Part shown: positions 8,268-17,890 of the stretch, piece after piece | How the letters are laid out: each line of letters begins with the position of its first letter | Position numbering within the stretch: position 1 is the stretch's first letter | From: an uncultured Vibrio sp. | GTDB taxonomy: Bacteria > Pseudomonadota > Gammaproteobacteria > Enterobacterales > Vibrionaceae | Direction: 5' to 3' | DNA length: 61,754 nucleotides | NCBI RefSeq assembly: GCF_947488985.1 | Contig: NZ_CANLBV010000020.1 | Location: 1 to 61,754, forward strand | Made by a program: the position numbers and the translations under genes | The notes under the pieces: generated by a model | What the model was told of the DNA's origin: nothing | Databases searched by the model: none | What the model saw: the letters and a program-made list of their open reading frames with translations, nothing else

Positions 8268-8807
8268 ATGAAAAAAACAATGAAAAACATCGTAGCGTTG
8301 ACAGTAGTTTCTGCGGCGCTATCTGGCTGTGTTGGTAGCAACGCAGTGACGGGTAAGCTCATGGAGGCGAATATTAAGGCCGTTGACAACCGTTATGCTC
8401 GTGGTGGCTTGAATATGCTTTTAGCACCTGCGTACGGCATCACGATTGCTGTGGATTATGTGGTATTTAATTCGCTGGAGTTCTGGACGGGTAGCAATCC
8501 ACTAACGGGTGCTCCGCATATTTTTGATACCGATGCTGACACGTACTTTGATATCAACCATAAGCTTGATGAATCTCTGACTGAAGCGCCTGTAGGGCCT
8601 CTCACTCAAAACCGCATTATCGAACGCGGTGATATGTTCCAAGTTGATGAGAACACTGTACAGATGGAAATCACTTACCAAACGGGTGAAACGGCCACGC
8701 TGGTTGGTGTTCGTGACGGTGATGTTGTGACGTACTTTATTGACGGTGAAGTGGTGGCAGAGACCTCTATCGATGAACTTTCTGCTTACGCAGCAGCCCA
8801 CGCTTAA
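8268..8807 (+). CDS. DUF3332 lipoprotein
   Basis: Protein of 179 residues with a lipoprotein signal: a charged start MKKTMKNI, a hydrophobic stretch and the lipobox LSGC near residue 21. It would be anchored in the outer or inner membrane facing the periplasm. The mature part belongs to the DUF3332 family of vibrios and relatives, whose function is unknown. A hydrophobic segment around residues 45-65 (GLNMLLAPAYGITIAVDYVVF) resembles the related YceK-type small lipoproteins. It is transcribed alone between two terminators. Confidence 0.8.
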   Translation: MKKTMKNIVALTVVSAALSGCVGSNAVTGKLMEANIKAVDNRYARGGLNMLLAPAYGITIAVDYVVFNSLEFWTGSNPLTGAPHIFDTDADTYFDINHKLDESLTEAPVGPLTQNRIIERGDMFQVDENTVQMEITYQTGETATLVGVRDGDVVTYFIDGEVVAETSIDELSAYAAAHA

Positions 8808-8822
8808 CCTTATATACAAACA

Positions 8823-8852
8823 AAAACAGGTACCTTAATGAGTACCTGTTTT
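8823..8852. terminator. bidirectional terminator between the DUF3332 gene and pepD
   Basis: AAAACAGGTAC and GTACCTGTTTT form an 11-bp perfect stem with an 8-base loop. Both strands show T residues after the stem. Confidence 0.8.
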
Positions 8853-8895
8853 ATTTTGTATCGGCAAGCGGTAGTTATATCGACCGCTAATCGAA

Positions 8896-10368
8896 TTATG
8901 CCTTTTCTGGGATCACTTCAAGCAGTGCAACCATTTGGTTCCAGAATAGTTCAACCGTATCAATCTTCACTTTCTCATCTGGAGAGTGCGGGAATTTGAT
9001 GGTTGGACCAAAAGAAACCATATCCATGTTCGGGTAAGGTTCTTTAAATAGACCACACTCAAGGCCTGCATGGATAACCATGATGTTTGGCTTATGGCCG
9101 TAGATGCCTTGGTACATATCTCGGAAGATATGCATGATTTCTGAATCGGCGTCTGGTTTCCAACCTGGGTAAGCACCACCAAATTCAATATTAGCAACGG
9201 CTAACTCTGCAACAGAGCGAAGCATGTTTTCTACTTGGCTGCGACCTGAGTCGATAAGAGAGCGGATCAGGCAAAGCACCGTGATTGAGTTCTCTTGTGT
9301 TGTGATAACACCAACGTTTAGCGAAGTTTCGACTACGCCTTCTATCTCGTCACTCATACGAATCACGCCATTTGGACATGCATTCAGTGCCGCGATAAAA
9401 CGAGCTTGGTCTGCTAATTCTAGCATGCCCATTTCTACAGAAGCTTGTTCGTTGAAAGTTACAATGCTGTCTTCTACTTTACCAAGCTCTGTAGAAAGTA
9501 GCTCTGTGTAGTCGTTGTATAGTGACGCTAGTTTTTCTTCGTTTGCAGCAGGTACCGCGACCGTTACAAAGCCTTCACGAGGAATCGCGTTACGAAGACT
9601 GCCGCCTGTGAATTCGACAATGCGAAGGTCTAACTCTTTTGCGTGACCCGCTAGGAAGCGAGCAAGCAGTTTGTTTGCGTTTGCACGACCAGTATGGATG
9701 TCACAACCAGAGTGACCGCCTTTTAGGCCTTTTAGTGTGAGCTTGCGTGTTACAAAATCTGCTGGAATCGCTTGACGTGCGATCTCAAATGTCATGGTAC
9801 CGTCGCTACCGCCAGCACAACCCATGTAAACTTCGCCTTCCTGCTCTGAATCGGTGTTCAGAAGAATGTCACCTTCTAGCCAACCCGCTTCAAGACCAAA
9901 AGCTCCCGTCATGCCTGCTTCTTCATCGACCGTAAGGAGAACTTCGATAGGGCCGTGCTTGATTTCGTTTGATGCAAGAACCGCTAGGCAAGATGCCATA
10001 CCAATGCCGTTATCAGCGCCAAGCGTTGTACCTTTTGCTGTTACCCACTCACCGTCGATATAAGGTTGGATTGGATCTTTGGTAAAGTCGTGCGCTGTGT
10101 CTTCGTTCTTTTGCGGCACCATGTCGATGTGAGCTTGCAGCACCACACCTTTTTTGTTTTCCATACCCGGTGTTGCTGGCTTTTTAATGAATACGTTGCC
10201 CGTTGGGTCACAACGCACATCTAGGCCTTGCTCCGTTGCCCAAGCAATGATGTATTGAGCAAGCGCTTCTTCATGCTTTGATGGGTGTGGGATTGAGCAA
10301 ATTTTCTCAAAGAACTGCCAGATAGGGGCTGGAGATAAATTACTAATCTCAGAGCGGAATTCAGACAT
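8896..10368 (-). CDS. pepD: aminoacyl-histidine dipeptidase (peptidase D)
   Basis: Cytoplasmic M20-family zinc dipeptidase that splits Xaa-His dipeptides such as carnosine and, in E. coli, Cys-Gly. At 490 residues it matches the E. coli enzyme (485). Metal-binding and catalytic blocks are visible: QAHIDMVPQ near residue 77, GADNGIGMA near 117, DEEAGMTGA near 149, and a C-terminal HAGLECG near 435. A Gly-rich lid domain (KGGHSGCDIHTGRANANKLL) lies near 216. A GGAGT sits a few bases before the ATG. The pepD-gpt-frsA-crl-proBA order equals that of E. coli, except for the purine permease and an RNA candidate inserted after pepD. Confidence 0.95.
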   Translation of the reverse strand: MSEFRSEISNLSPAPIWQFFEKICSIPHPSKHEEALAQYIIAWATEQGLDVRCDPTGNVFIKKPATPGMENKKGVVLQAHIDMVPQKNEDTAHDFTKDPIQPYIDGEWVTAKGTTLGADNGIGMASCLAVLASNEIKHGPIEVLLTVDEEAGMTGAFGLEAGWLEGDILLNTDSEQEGEVYMGCAGGSDGTMTFEIARQAIPADFVTRKLTLKGLKGGHSGCDIHTGRANANKLLARFLAGHAKELDLRIVEFTGGSLRNAIPREGFVTVAVPAANEEKLASLYNDYTELLSTELGKVEDSIVTFNEQASVEMGMLELADQARFIAALNACPNGVIRMSDEIEGVVETSLNVGVITTQENSITVLCLIRSLIDSGRSQVENMLRSVAELAVANIEFGGAYPGWKPDADSEIMHIFRDMYQGIYGHKPNIMVIHAGLECGLFKEPYPNMDMVSFGPTIKFPHSPDEKVKIDTVELFWNQMVALLEVIPEKA

Positions 10369-10874
10369 GGATGACTCCTTTTTTATTTGGTGACCATATA
10401 TTTAGATCTTTGTTAGGTAGAAACTTAGCACAAAAAACTGAAATATGGGGCTATTTTATCGTGACAGCATACCACTAGAGCAATTTGACGAGTAGTGCTT
10501 ATAAAGCTCAATTGTTTCAATTTTTGCAAGTGGTAGGGTTCGTTTGCTTATTAATCGTTATCTAAGTGTTAATTAGATGTGATAGCGAACGTTTGTCTCT
10601 CTATTTTGTAATTTAATTACGTAATTGGTTGTCTTATTAACCAGATTTGCCGATAAGCGTGACTCCGCGCAATAATATCTTGTAATATTTTTTCTTTGGT
10701 GTATATTAATAACCAACTTCTGAGATGAAGAGTAAATGCTCAAAGGATGAGTCCGTTTATCGCCTCCAAGGAACCGAGAAATCAAATTCGTATTATTGAT
10801 TGATTAAGGTGATAGTTATGAAAGGTTTACCATCTGCAATGTTCTGGATTAATAGCTCTGTCTATACTAGTAAC
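10369..10874. other. intergenic region without a recognised gene
   Basis: AT-rich DNA between pepD and the RNA candidate. A 70-codon frame on the minus strand has no start signal or protein-like composition and was rejected. A TATACT -10-like box at 10863-10868 probably serves the RNA that follows. Confidence 0.4.
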
Positions 10875-11016
10875 TTTGCATACCCTACGAGCTTTGGTTA
10901 CTAATACCGTAAGCTTGTGACTTGAACATTTTGTTCACCCCCTATAATTGGAATTTTTTTACGACCTTTTGGTCGACAGATTCTACCGCCACTCATTTTT
11001 GAGTGGCGTTTTTTTT
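10875..11016 (+). ncRNA. candidate structured small RNA of unknown class
   Basis: Four hairpins follow a TATACT box at 10863-10868. Hairpin 1 pairs ACGAGCTT (10887-10894) with AAGCTTGT (10911-10918) around the loop TGGTTACTAATACCGT. Hairpin 2 is TGAAC/GTTCA (10923-10937). Hairpin 3 is CGACC-TTTT-GGTCG (10962-10975). The fourth is a strong terminator, CGCCACTCA/TGAGTGGCG (10987-11008), with eight Ts. The purine permease gene 413 bases further on appears to have its own -10 box and PurR site, so this looks like an independent transcript rather than a leader. It could still be an attenuating riboswitch; it matched no class I could recall. Confidence 0.55.
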
Positions 11017-11369
11017 GCTAGCTACTTTATCCTCTATTTCTCGCTCAGCTTTCCTGCCAATTTCTGCCATTTATCTCGGTTGTTTTTTGAATATTACAAT
11101 CTCAGTTTGAACGTCATTACCGATTCTGTTGAAAGGCAGGCTATTATTACTGGGTTTTATCTGAAGAAATAGCGCTGAATTCTCAATGGAAATAACAGAT
11201 AGTTGAAAAAACAACCAAAGAGTTTAGTTCAATGTTTTTAATTTAAGATATTGTTTTTAATGGTATTTTATTTTGTTTTTATTGTTGTAGTTAGCGATAT
11301 TTCATATGTCATTGAAGAAAATATCATTTAGAGTCTTAATTCTATCTGGAATTTGTTATTTGATAACTT
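11017..11369. other. intergenic stretch between the RNA candidate and the purine permease
   Basis: AT-rich. A small plus-strand frame (10948-11172) overlaps the RNA terminator, has no ribosome-binding site and was rejected. Nothing else was recognised. Confidence 0.4.
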
Positions 11370-11407
11370 TATAATCCACAGCCAATCGATTACGCAAACG
11401 TTTACTT
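11370..11407 (+). promoter_or_regulatory. promoter and PurR-type operator of the NCS2 permease
   Basis: A perfect TATAAT lies at 11370-11375 with a weak -35. The PurR-like site ACGCAAACGTTTACTT (11392-11407) covers the start of the transcript just ahead of the start codon, a position suited to repression by purine-loaded PurR. Confidence 0.7.
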
Positions 11408-11429
11408 TTGACACTTATAGGATTCGATA

Positions 11430-12719
11430 ATGTTCGAAAAGCTATTCAAACTCAGTGAAAATGGCACCAATGTGCGCACTGAAATCATCGCTGGCTTAAC
11501 CACCTTCCTAACCATGGCTTACATCATTTTTGTAAACCCAATGATTTTAGCTGATGCAGGTATGGACCATGGCGCTGTATTTGTAGCAACCTGTTTAGCG
11601 GCTGCTCTTGGCTGTTTCATTATGGGTTTTGTTGCGAACTACCCAATTGCTCAAGCTCCAGGTATGGGTTTGAATGCGTTCTTTACCTACGCAGTTGTGA
11701 TGGGTATGGGCTATACATGGCAAGTGGCTTTGGCTGCGGTATTCGTCTCGGGCATTATCTTCATTTTCTTAAGCATTTTTAAAGTCCGTGAATGGATCAT
11801 TAACTCGATCCCTATGTCTCTACGTGTTGGTATCTCTGCAGGTATCGGTCTTTTCCTAGCATTTATTGCACTGAGCAATGCAGGCATCGTTGTTTCTAAC
11901 CCTGCGACTAAAGTGTCACTGGGTGATATTACTGCGATTGCGCCAATGCTTGGCGCGTTGGGTTTCTTCCTGACGATTGCCCTTGTTCACCGTGGCGTGA
12001 AAGGCGCAGTGATGATTGCGATTCTTGCTATCACCGCGATTGGCATTGCGATTGGTGATGTTCAATACGGCGGCATCATGTCGACGCCACCAAGCCTAGC
12101 TCCGACATTCATGCAGCTTGATTTCTCAGCGGTATTTGAAATCGGTATGATTTCAGTGGTCTTCGCCTTCTTATTCGTCGATTTGTTCGATACTGCGGGT
12201 ACTTTGGTAGGCGTTGCAACGAAAGCCAACCTTATTAAAGAAGACGGCAAACTGCCGCGTCTTAACAAAGCACTGCTTGCTGACTCAACGGCAACGTCTA
12301 TTGGTGCGCTACTGGGTACATCAAATACAACTTCATACGTTGAGAGTGTTGCGGGTGTCGCGGAAGGTGGTCGCACGGGTCTAACGGCCGTCGTTGTGGG
12401 TATCTTATTCCTGTTAGCGCTTTTCTTCTCGCCACTAGCAGGTATGATTCCAGCCTACGCAACATCAGGTGCATTGTTCTATGTAGCAATTCTAATGATG
12501 TCTGGCCTAGTTGGCATTGATTGGCGTGATCTTACGGAAGCAGCACCAGTCGTGGTAACATGTCTGCTGATGCCGCTGACGTACTCTATTGCTGAGGGTA
12601 TTTCTCTCGGTTTCATCGCTTATGCGGCTATTAAGCTGCTAAGTGGTAAAGGTCGTGACGTTTCACCTGCTGTGTGGATAATGTCAGCTATCTTTATTCT
12701 GAAATACATTTTTGCTTAA
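11430..12719 (+). CDS. NCS2-family purine permease (AzgA-like)
   Basis: Inner-membrane proton symporter of 429 residues for a nucleobase. It belongs to the AzgA-like branch of NCS2, which in E. coli includes the adenine (AdeP/AdeQ) and guanine-hypoxanthine (GhxP/GhxQ) permeases. Branch motifs are GLTTFLTMAYIIFVNPMIL near residue 24, APGMGLNAFF near 76, FAFLFVDLFDTAGTLVGVA near 236 and GTSNTTSYVESVAGVAEGGRTGL near 304. About thirteen membrane helices are visible. It sits immediately upstream of gpt and has a PurR operator, so uptake and phosphoribosylation of the same bases are likely coordinated. The exact base cannot be told from sequence. Confidence 0.88.
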   Translation: MFEKLFKLSENGTNVRTEIIAGLTTFLTMAYIIFVNPMILADAGMDHGAVFVATCLAAALGCFIMGFVANYPIAQAPGMGLNAFFTYAVVMGMGYTWQVALAAVFVSGIIFIFLSIFKVREWIINSIPMSLRVGISAGIGLFLAFIALSNAGIVVSNPATKVSLGDITAIAPMLGALGFFLTIALVHRGVKGAVMIAILAITAIGIAIGDVQYGGIMSTPPSLAPTFMQLDFSAVFEIGMISVVFAFLFVDLFDTAGTLVGVATKANLIKEDGKLPRLNKALLADSTATSIGALLGTSNTTSYVESVAGVAEGGRTGLTAVVVGILFLLALFFSPLAGMIPAYATSGALFYVAILMMSGLVGIDWRDLTEAAPVVVTCLLMPLTYSIAEGISLGFIAYAAIKLLSGKGRDVSPAVWIMSAIFILKYIFA

Positions 12720-12802
12720 TCGTCTAGATTTTTGGTTGAGCGCAGAAGAGGCTATGCCTAGCATAGTCTCTAATAACATGAAAAATTATTAGGTTTTATA
12801 CT

Positions 12803-13267
12803 ATGAGCAACAAATTCATTATCACTTGGGACAACATGCAAACTTACTGCCGTCAACTTGCAGAACTGCAAATGCCAGCAGAGCAGTGGAAAGGCATCTG
12901 GGCTGTAAGCCGTGGTGGTTTGGTTCCTGGTGCAATCTTGGCTCGTGAGCTAGGTATCCGTCACGTAGATACGATTTGTATCTCTAGCTACGACCACGAT
13001 CACCAACGTGATATGACAGTAGTTAAAGCACCTGAAGGTGATGGTGAAGGCTTCCTGATTGTTGAAGACCTTGTCGATAGTGGTGACACAGCGCGTAAGC
13101 TTCGCGAAATGTACCCTAAAGCGAAACTTATCGCAGTATGTGCAAAACCATCTGGTGCTGATCTACTTGACGAGTACGTTGTTGATATCGCTCAGGACAC
13201 ATGGATTGAGCAACCTTGGGATACGACGCTAAGCTACGTTGAGCCAGTAAATCGCAAGGTAAAATAA
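12803..13267 (+). CDS. gpt: xanthine-guanine phosphoribosyltransferase
   Basis: Enzyme of 154 residues, close to E. coli Gpt (152), that joins xanthine, guanine or hypoxanthine to PRPP at the inner face of the membrane. The PRPP-binding loop [20 protein letters not shown] near residue 88 and the early [18 protein letters not shown] near 34 are diagnostic. C-terminal WIEQPWD binds the base. It follows the purine permease by 83 bases and may be cotranscribed, since no terminator lies between them. A strong terminator follows. Confidence 0.95.
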   Translation: MSNKFIITWDNMQTYCRQLAELQMPAEQWKGIWAVSRGGLVPGAILARELGIRHVDTICISSYDHDHQRDMTVVKAPEGDGEGFLIVEDLVDSGDTARKLREMYPKAKLIAVCAKPSGADLLDEYVVDIAQDTWIEQPWDTTLSYVEPVNRKVK

Positions 13268-13286
13268 GCGTAAGCTAAGTTTTTTG

Positions 13287-13318
13287 AAAAATGACCCTTT
13301 ATAGGGTCATTTTTTTTT
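13287..13318 (+). terminator. gpt terminator
   Basis: AAAAATGACCC pairs with GGGTCATTTTT across a short loop, followed by a long T-run. Confidence 0.85.
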
Positions 13319-13356
13319 ATATTATTAACGATATCCATTTCCTATTAAGTACCCTC

Positions 13357-14610
13357 ATGTCTGAATCAGAAGAAACGAGCTCGAACCTGTCGGAAACCTT
13401 GTTTGTAAAGCATAAACAGGCCAAAGAGACGTCGATGTTAACGCGTTATATGCCAAGCTCTGAAACGTTACTCGATGAAAAGCGTGAACAGCAAAACTTA
13501 TCATGGTACCGAAACTTAAGGCGTCTTCAGTGGGTGTGGCAAGGCGTGAATCCTATTGAGCAAGAGGCGGTTTTGGCGCGAATTGCGTCATCAAGCCATT
13601 CTCGCACCACCGATGAGTGGTTGGATACCGTGATGGGCTATCACAGTGGTAACTGGGCATATGAGTGGACCAAGCTGGGTATGCAGCACCAAAATCGTTC
13701 TAATAGTAAGAGCGGAGAAGACGTCGCTGAAGAGCTGTTCTCGGCCTCTCTGTGTTTCAGTATTGCCGGTTACCCGCATCTTAAAAACGATAACCTAGCC
13801 GCGCAGGCGCAAGTACTGGCAAATGCGGCGTATTCTGAAGCGATTAAACACACCAAGCTGATCGTTAAACAGATTGAGGTGCCGTACAAAAATAAGAAGA
13901 TCAAAGCCAACTTACACCTAGCGAAAACAGATAAGCCACAACCGGTTGTGATCGTTAGTGCAGGCCTCGATAGCTTGCAAACCGATATGTGGTGTTTATT
14001 CAGGGATTATTTGGCACCAAAGAACATTGCCATGTTAACGGTTGATATGCCGTCAATAGGACACAGCGCACATTGGCCTCTAACGGAAGATTCGTCTTGC
14101 CTTCACCAAGCGGTGCTCAATGAGTTGCCTAAGATTCCGTGGGTCGATCACCATAAGGTTGGATTATTTGGCTTCCGTTTTGGTGGTAATGCCATGGTGA
14201 GGTTATCTTTCCTTGAGCAACATAAGATCAAGGCGTGTATTGCTTTAGGAGCACCGATCCACGATATCTTTGTTCATCCTGATAAGTTAAAGCAGATGCC
14301 TAAGATGCATTTAGACGTGCTGGCTTCACGTCTTGGCAAAGGTGCGGTTGATATCAACAGTCTTTCCGGTCAGCTGATGGCATGGTCACTCAAGGTTCAA
14401 GGGCTGTTGTCAAACAGTAAGACCAGAGTACCGATATTAGCATTGGCTTTGGAGGGAGACCCAGTGTCACCTCCGACGGATAACAAACTGGTCGCGATTT
14501 ACAGTGATTATGGTAGAGCGAGAGAAATCAAATCGAAATCCATTACACAAGGCTATGAGCAATCCCTCGAATTCGCGATAAAGTGGCTTGAGGATGAATT
14601 ATTTAGATGA
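13357..14610 (+). CDS. frsA: FrsA-family esterase (fermentation-respiration switch protein)
   Basis: Alpha/beta hydrolase of 417 residues. The start is placed at MSESEETSSNLSETLF because NLSETLF aligns with residues 5-11 of E. coli FrsA; the frame extends upstream into the gpt terminator. The fold is visible in the C-terminal half: VVIVSAGLDSLQTDMW near residue 210, the nucleophile-elbow region VGLFGFRFGGNAMVRL near 270, and LALALEGDPVSPP near 370. The normal Gly-Xaa-Ser-Xaa-Gly serine is replaced (GFRFGG), as in E. coli FrsA, where binding of the phosphotransferase protein EIIA-Glc was first reported. A pyruvate decarboxylase role claimed for the V. vulnificus protein has been disputed. Confidence 0.9.
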   Translation: MSESEETSSNLSETLFVKHKQAKETSMLTRYMPSSETLLDEKREQQNLSWYRNLRRLQWVWQGVNPIEQEAVLARIASSSHSRTTDEWLDTVMGYHSGNWAYEWTKLGMQHQNRSNSKSGEDVAEELFSASLCFSIAGYPHLKNDNLAAQAQVLANAAYSEAIKHTKLIVKQIEVPYKNKKIKANLHLAKTDKPQPVVIVSAGLDSLQTDMWCLFRDYLAPKNIAMLTVDMPSIGHSAHWPLTEDSSCLHQAVLNELPKIPWVDHHKVGLFGFRFGGNAMVRLSFLEQHKIKACIALGAPIHDIFVHPDKLKQMPKMHLDVLASRLGKGAVDINSLSGQLMAWSLKVQGLLSNSKTRVPILALALEGDPVSPPTDNKLVAIYSDYGRAREIKSKSITQGYEQSLEFAIKWLEDELFR

Positions 14611-14757
14611 CATCTCTCTGAAATTAGTTGAGTATGGAAAGGTATGCAACCTAAGTAACTAATACTCAGTGGTGATTAATAGGGTGGGAGGCTGTTTTAA
14701 GTCTTCTACTTTAAATCTGAGTAACGTCATTCTTAACATTGAAAATGGAGATTCAAT

Positions 14758-15147
14758 ATGTCAAAAGTGACACAACAACCTACTCATTATCGTTTGTTGA
14801 ACGTTTTAAAAGCAATTGGCCCTTATTTGAGAGAGCCGCAATCTGAAGAGGGCCACTATCTTTTTGATTGCTTGTCGGTGTGCGTAAACGATAAAAAGTC
14901 ACCAGAAGAGCGCGAGTTTTGGGGGTGGTGGCTTGAGTTGAATAAGTCGGAAGAGGGCTATTCAGCGAAATACAATATCGGTAAATACAACATGGATGGT
15001 AACTGGGATTGTTTACCACTACCTAAAAAGGCGGTCGCGGAAGTGTCTCGCACTCAAGAAGCCTTTCATAAAAAACTGGTTGATGAACTGCAAAGTAAGT
15101 TTGAAATCAGCGTCCAACTGGACGAAGAGTCTGTCGAATTCGTCTGA
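14758..15147 (+). CDS. crl: sigma factor-binding protein Crl
   Basis: Cytoplasmic protein of 129 residues that helps sigma-S capture core RNA polymerase, boosting stationary-phase and stress genes. Conserved Crl blocks are [17 protein letters not shown] near residue 8, [28 protein letters not shown] near 35-60, and the NMDGNWDC region near 80. Length matches the family (about 130). AATGGAG lies just before the ATG. The gene lies between frsA and proB as in E. coli, without phoE. Confidence 0.93.
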   Translation: MSKVTQQPTHYRLLNVLKAIGPYLREPQSEEGHYLFDCLSVCVNDKKSPEEREFWGWWLELNKSEEGYSAKYNIGKYNMDGNWDCLPLPKKAVAEVSRTQEAFHKKLVDELQSKFEISVQLDEESVEFV

Positions 15148-15195
15148 TTTTAAAGACGACTCTTCTTTATCAGGTAAAAAGGTGCGATATAAAGT

Positions 15196-15220
15196 AAAAA
15201 GGTGCGATTTCGCACCTTTT
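15196..15220 (+). terminator. crl terminator
   Basis: AAAAAGGTGCGA and TCGCACCTTTT form a near-perfect stem. The left arm is also present as a direct repeat 19 bases upstream (AAAAAGGTGCGAT), so an alternative, looser pairing is possible. Confidence 0.8.
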
Positions 15221-15287
15221 CTGCTTGTGAATTCCCCAGTTGATTGCTAAAACATCACCTCTTATTTGTTTATCCGTAAAAGACTTC

Positions 15288-16427
15288 ATGACAACAAATC
15301 ATCAAAGCGGGACAACAGCACAGCGTAAAACTGTGGTTGTTAAACTGGGTACCAGTGTCTTAACTGGTGGAACATTGGCATTAGACCGCGCTCACATGGT
15401 TGAGCTGGTTCGTCAATGTGCTGAATTAAAAAAACAAGGCCACTCTGTGGTTATGGTTTCGTCTGGTGCAATTGCAGCAGGGCGTGAGCACCTTGGTTAC
15501 CCCGCACTTCCCAACTCAATGGCGAGCAAGCAGTTGCTGGCGGCAGTTGGGCAAAGTCAGTTGATTCAAGCTTGGGAGTCTTTGTTTGCTATTTATGGCC
15601 TTAAGATTGGTCAGATGCTACTAACGCGTGCCGATCTTGATGATCGTGAGCGTTTTCTTAATGCCAGAAACACAATCAATGCGTTGATTGAACACAATAT
15701 TATTCCTGTCGTTAACGAAAACGACGCCGTAGCGACTAACGAAATTAAAGTGGGTGACAACGATAACTTGTCGGCGCTGGTGGGTATTTTGTGCGGTGCA
15801 GATAAGCTTTTGTTGCTCACAGACCAAAAAGGTCTATTTACCGCCGATCCTCGTAAAGATCCAAATGCCGAACTCATCAAAGAAGTGAAAACCATTGATG
15901 ACACACTGCGTAAGATCGCAGGCGGCAGCGGTACTGCATTAGGTACGGGCGGTATGGCAACGAAACTGCAGGCGGCAGATATTGCGCGTCGAGCAGGTAT
16001 TGAAGTGATTATTGCAGCAGGCAGTGCTGAGAATGTGGTATTTGACTCATTGAGTGATAACCCGCAAGGCACTCGCTTCTTGCCTTTAGAGGAAGCGCTA
16101 GAAAACCGTAAGCGTTGGATTCTCGCAGGCCCAGCGTCTGCTGGTGACATCGTGGTTGACGATGGTGCGGTGAGTGCTGTGAACACCAAAGGCAGCAGCT
16201 TATTAGCAAAAGGGGTCATTCGAGTTCGCGGAGAGTTTTCTCGTGGTGCTGCAACCCAAGTGATGGACACGAAAGGTAAGGTCATTGCGCGTGGTATCTC
16301 CAGTTACTCAAGTCAAGACCTAGTCAAAATAGCGGGCAAGCACAGTAAAGATATTGGTGAGATTCTTGGTTACGATTATGGGGCTGAGGTGATTCACCGA
16401 GATGACCTAGTTGTGATTCAAGAGTAG
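15288..16427 (+). CDS. proB: glutamate 5-kinase
   Basis: First enzyme of proline synthesis, phosphorylating glutamate at the gamma carboxyl. The start is set at [10 protein letters not shown]; an upstream in-frame start would add 16 residues not seen in the family. The product has 379 residues. The amino-acid-kinase domain covers about residues 15-265, with [13 protein letters not shown] near 16, [14 protein letters not shown] near 59, [21 protein letters not shown] near 140 and [17 protein letters not shown] near 220. A PUA domain follows from about residue 285. ProA is 57 bases downstream in the same operon. The enzyme is normally inhibited by proline. Confidence 0.95.
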   Translation: MTTNHQSGTTAQRKTVVVKLGTSVLTGGTLALDRAHMVELVRQCAELKKQGHSVVMVSSGAIAAGREHLGYPALPNSMASKQLLAAVGQSQLIQAWESLFAIYGLKIGQMLLTRADLDDRERFLNARNTINALIEHNIIPVVNENDAVATNEIKVGDNDNLSALVGILCGADKLLLLTDQKGLFTADPRKDPNAELIKEVKTIDDTLRKIAGGSGTALGTGGMATKLQAADIARRAGIEVIIAAGSAENVVFDSLSDNPQGTRFLPLEEALENRKRWILAGPASAGDIVVDDGAVSAVNTKGSSLLAKGVIRVRGEFSRGAATQVMDTKGKVIARGISSYSSQDLVKIAGKHSKDIGEILGYDYGAEVIHRDDLVVIQE

Positions 16428-16484
16428 CTCGTGCGAATCGCCTTGTTACATCCAAAGACAGACAGAATTTAGGGAGAGTTAAAC

Positions 16485-17735
16485 GTGGATTTAACTAACA
16501 TGGGTATTGCAGCAAAAGACGCTGCTTTCCACCTCGCGACCGCATCAACGGCGCAAAAAAACCAAGCATTGGCGATCATCGCAGATGAGCTAGAAGCTAA
16601 CGCGGCGGATATTCTAGAAGCGAACGCGAAAGATATTGAACTGGGCCGTGCAGCGGGTCTAACGGATGCACTACTTGACCGTCTATTGCTCAATGAAGAG
16701 CGTTTGGCGGGTATTGCTAACGATGTACGTAACGTGATTAGCCTGAATGATCCCGTCGGCAGCGAGATTGACAGCAAAGTACTGGAAAACGGTATGTCAC
16801 TGTCTCGCCGTCGCGTACCACTTGGTGTGGTTGGTGTCATCTATGAAGCACGTCCGAACGTAACCATAGATATTGCAGCGCTGTGCTTGAAAACAGGTAA
16901 CGCAAGCATCCTACGTGGTGGTAAAGAGACGTTCTTCTCGAACATGGAACTGGTTAAAGTAATCCAGTCTGCACTAGAAAAAGCGGAACTTCCTGCGGCT
17001 TCTGTTCAGTACATCGAGAAGCCTGATCGTGAATTAGTTTCTCAACTACTGAAACTGGATGACTACGTGGATATGATTATTCCTCGTGGTGGTGCTGGCT
17101 TGCACAAAATGTGTAAAGAGAACAGCACCATCCCGGTGATCATTGGCGGCTTTGGCATCAGCCATATCTTCGTTGATGAAAGTGCGAACCTTGAAAAGTC
17201 GGTAGATGTGGTTGAAAACTCAAAAGTTCAGCGCCCATCAGCGTGTAACTCGTTAGATACTTTGTTGGTGCATGAAGCGGTGGCTGATGCTTTCTTCACT
17301 AAGTTGAAGCAGCGTTTAGCAGGCAAGGTAACCTTGGTTGCGGACGCGAGTGCAAAATCATTGCTTACTGGTTTTGAAGACCAACGTGATGCAGTTGAAG
17401 GTGACTTTGACACCGAATGGCTAAGCTACACGCTAGGCGTGAAAGTGGTTGCTGACGTTGCAGAAGCGATTGACCATATGCGCGTACATAATGCGAGCCA
17501 CTCAGATGCGATCATGACCAACAGCTTAGACAGCTCTGAGCGCTTTATTAACTCGGTCGGTTCTGCAGCGGTTTACGTGAATGCATCTACTCGCTTTACT
17601 GATGGTGCACAGTTTGGTTTAGGTGCCGAAGTGGCGGTTTCTACTCAGAAGCTGCACGCTCGCGGCCCTATGGGCTTAGAAGAGCTGACAAGTTATAAAT
17701 GGGTGGGTAAAGCGAACTATTTAGTTCGTGGTTAA
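16485..17735 (+). CDS. proA: gamma-glutamyl phosphate reductase
   Basis: Second enzyme of proline synthesis, reducing glutamyl phosphate to glutamate semialdehyde with NADPH. It has 416 residues, as in E. coli (417). Aldehyde-dehydrogenase-like motifs are visible: [18 protein letters not shown] near residue 108 and the catalytic-cysteine region [17 protein letters not shown] near 248. The C-terminal [19 protein letters not shown] ending is present with one substitution. The start codon is GTG, preceded by AGGGAGAG. Translation is probably coupled to proB by proximity. Confidence 0.95.
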   Translation: MDLTNMGIAAKDAAFHLATASTAQKNQALAIIADELEANAADILEANAKDIELGRAAGLTDALLDRLLLNEERLAGIANDVRNVISLNDPVGSEIDSKVLENGMSLSRRRVPLGVVGVIYEARPNVTIDIAALCLKTGNASILRGGKETFFSNMELVKVIQSALEKAELPAASVQYIEKPDRELVSQLLKLDDYVDMIIPRGGAGLHKMCKENSTIPVIIGGFGISHIFVDESANLEKSVDVVENSKVQRPSACNSLDTLLVHEAVADAFFTKLKQRLAGKVTLVADASAKSLLTGFEDQRDAVEGDFDTEWLSYTLGVKVVADVAEAIDHMRVHNASHSDAIMTNSLDSSERFINSVGSAAVYVNASTRFTDGAQFGLGAEVAVSTQKLHARGPMGLEELTSYKWVGKANYLVRG

Positions 17736-17811
17736 TGCTCGCGGTTAATTTAACTCCTTGGCTCATTTTTGAAATGGCTTTCGAGTAGCAATAATCAATG
17801 AATCACCACAC

Positions 17812-17836
17812 AAAAGGGCCTGAATTGGCCCTTTTT
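17812..17836 (+). terminator. proBA terminator
   Basis: AAAAGGGCC and GGCCCTTTT form a 9-bp stem with a 6-base loop and a following T-run. Confidence 0.82.
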
Positions 17837-17890
17837 CTTTCCTTACGTTTGGCAATTCCGTTACACTAATACTAATTATTTGGAGGTGAT

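Noticed and set aside
10573..10785. 70-codon minus-strand frame upstream of the RNA candidate
   Set aside because: No ribosome-binding site, AT-driven composition and no protein-like pattern.
10948..11172. 74-codon plus-strand frame
   Set aside because: It runs through the hairpins and terminator of the RNA candidate and is rich in Phe/Tyr/Leu codons from T-rich DNA.
15611..16285. 224-codon minus-strand frame inside proB
   Set aside because: Shadow of the highly expressed proB codon pattern; no motifs.
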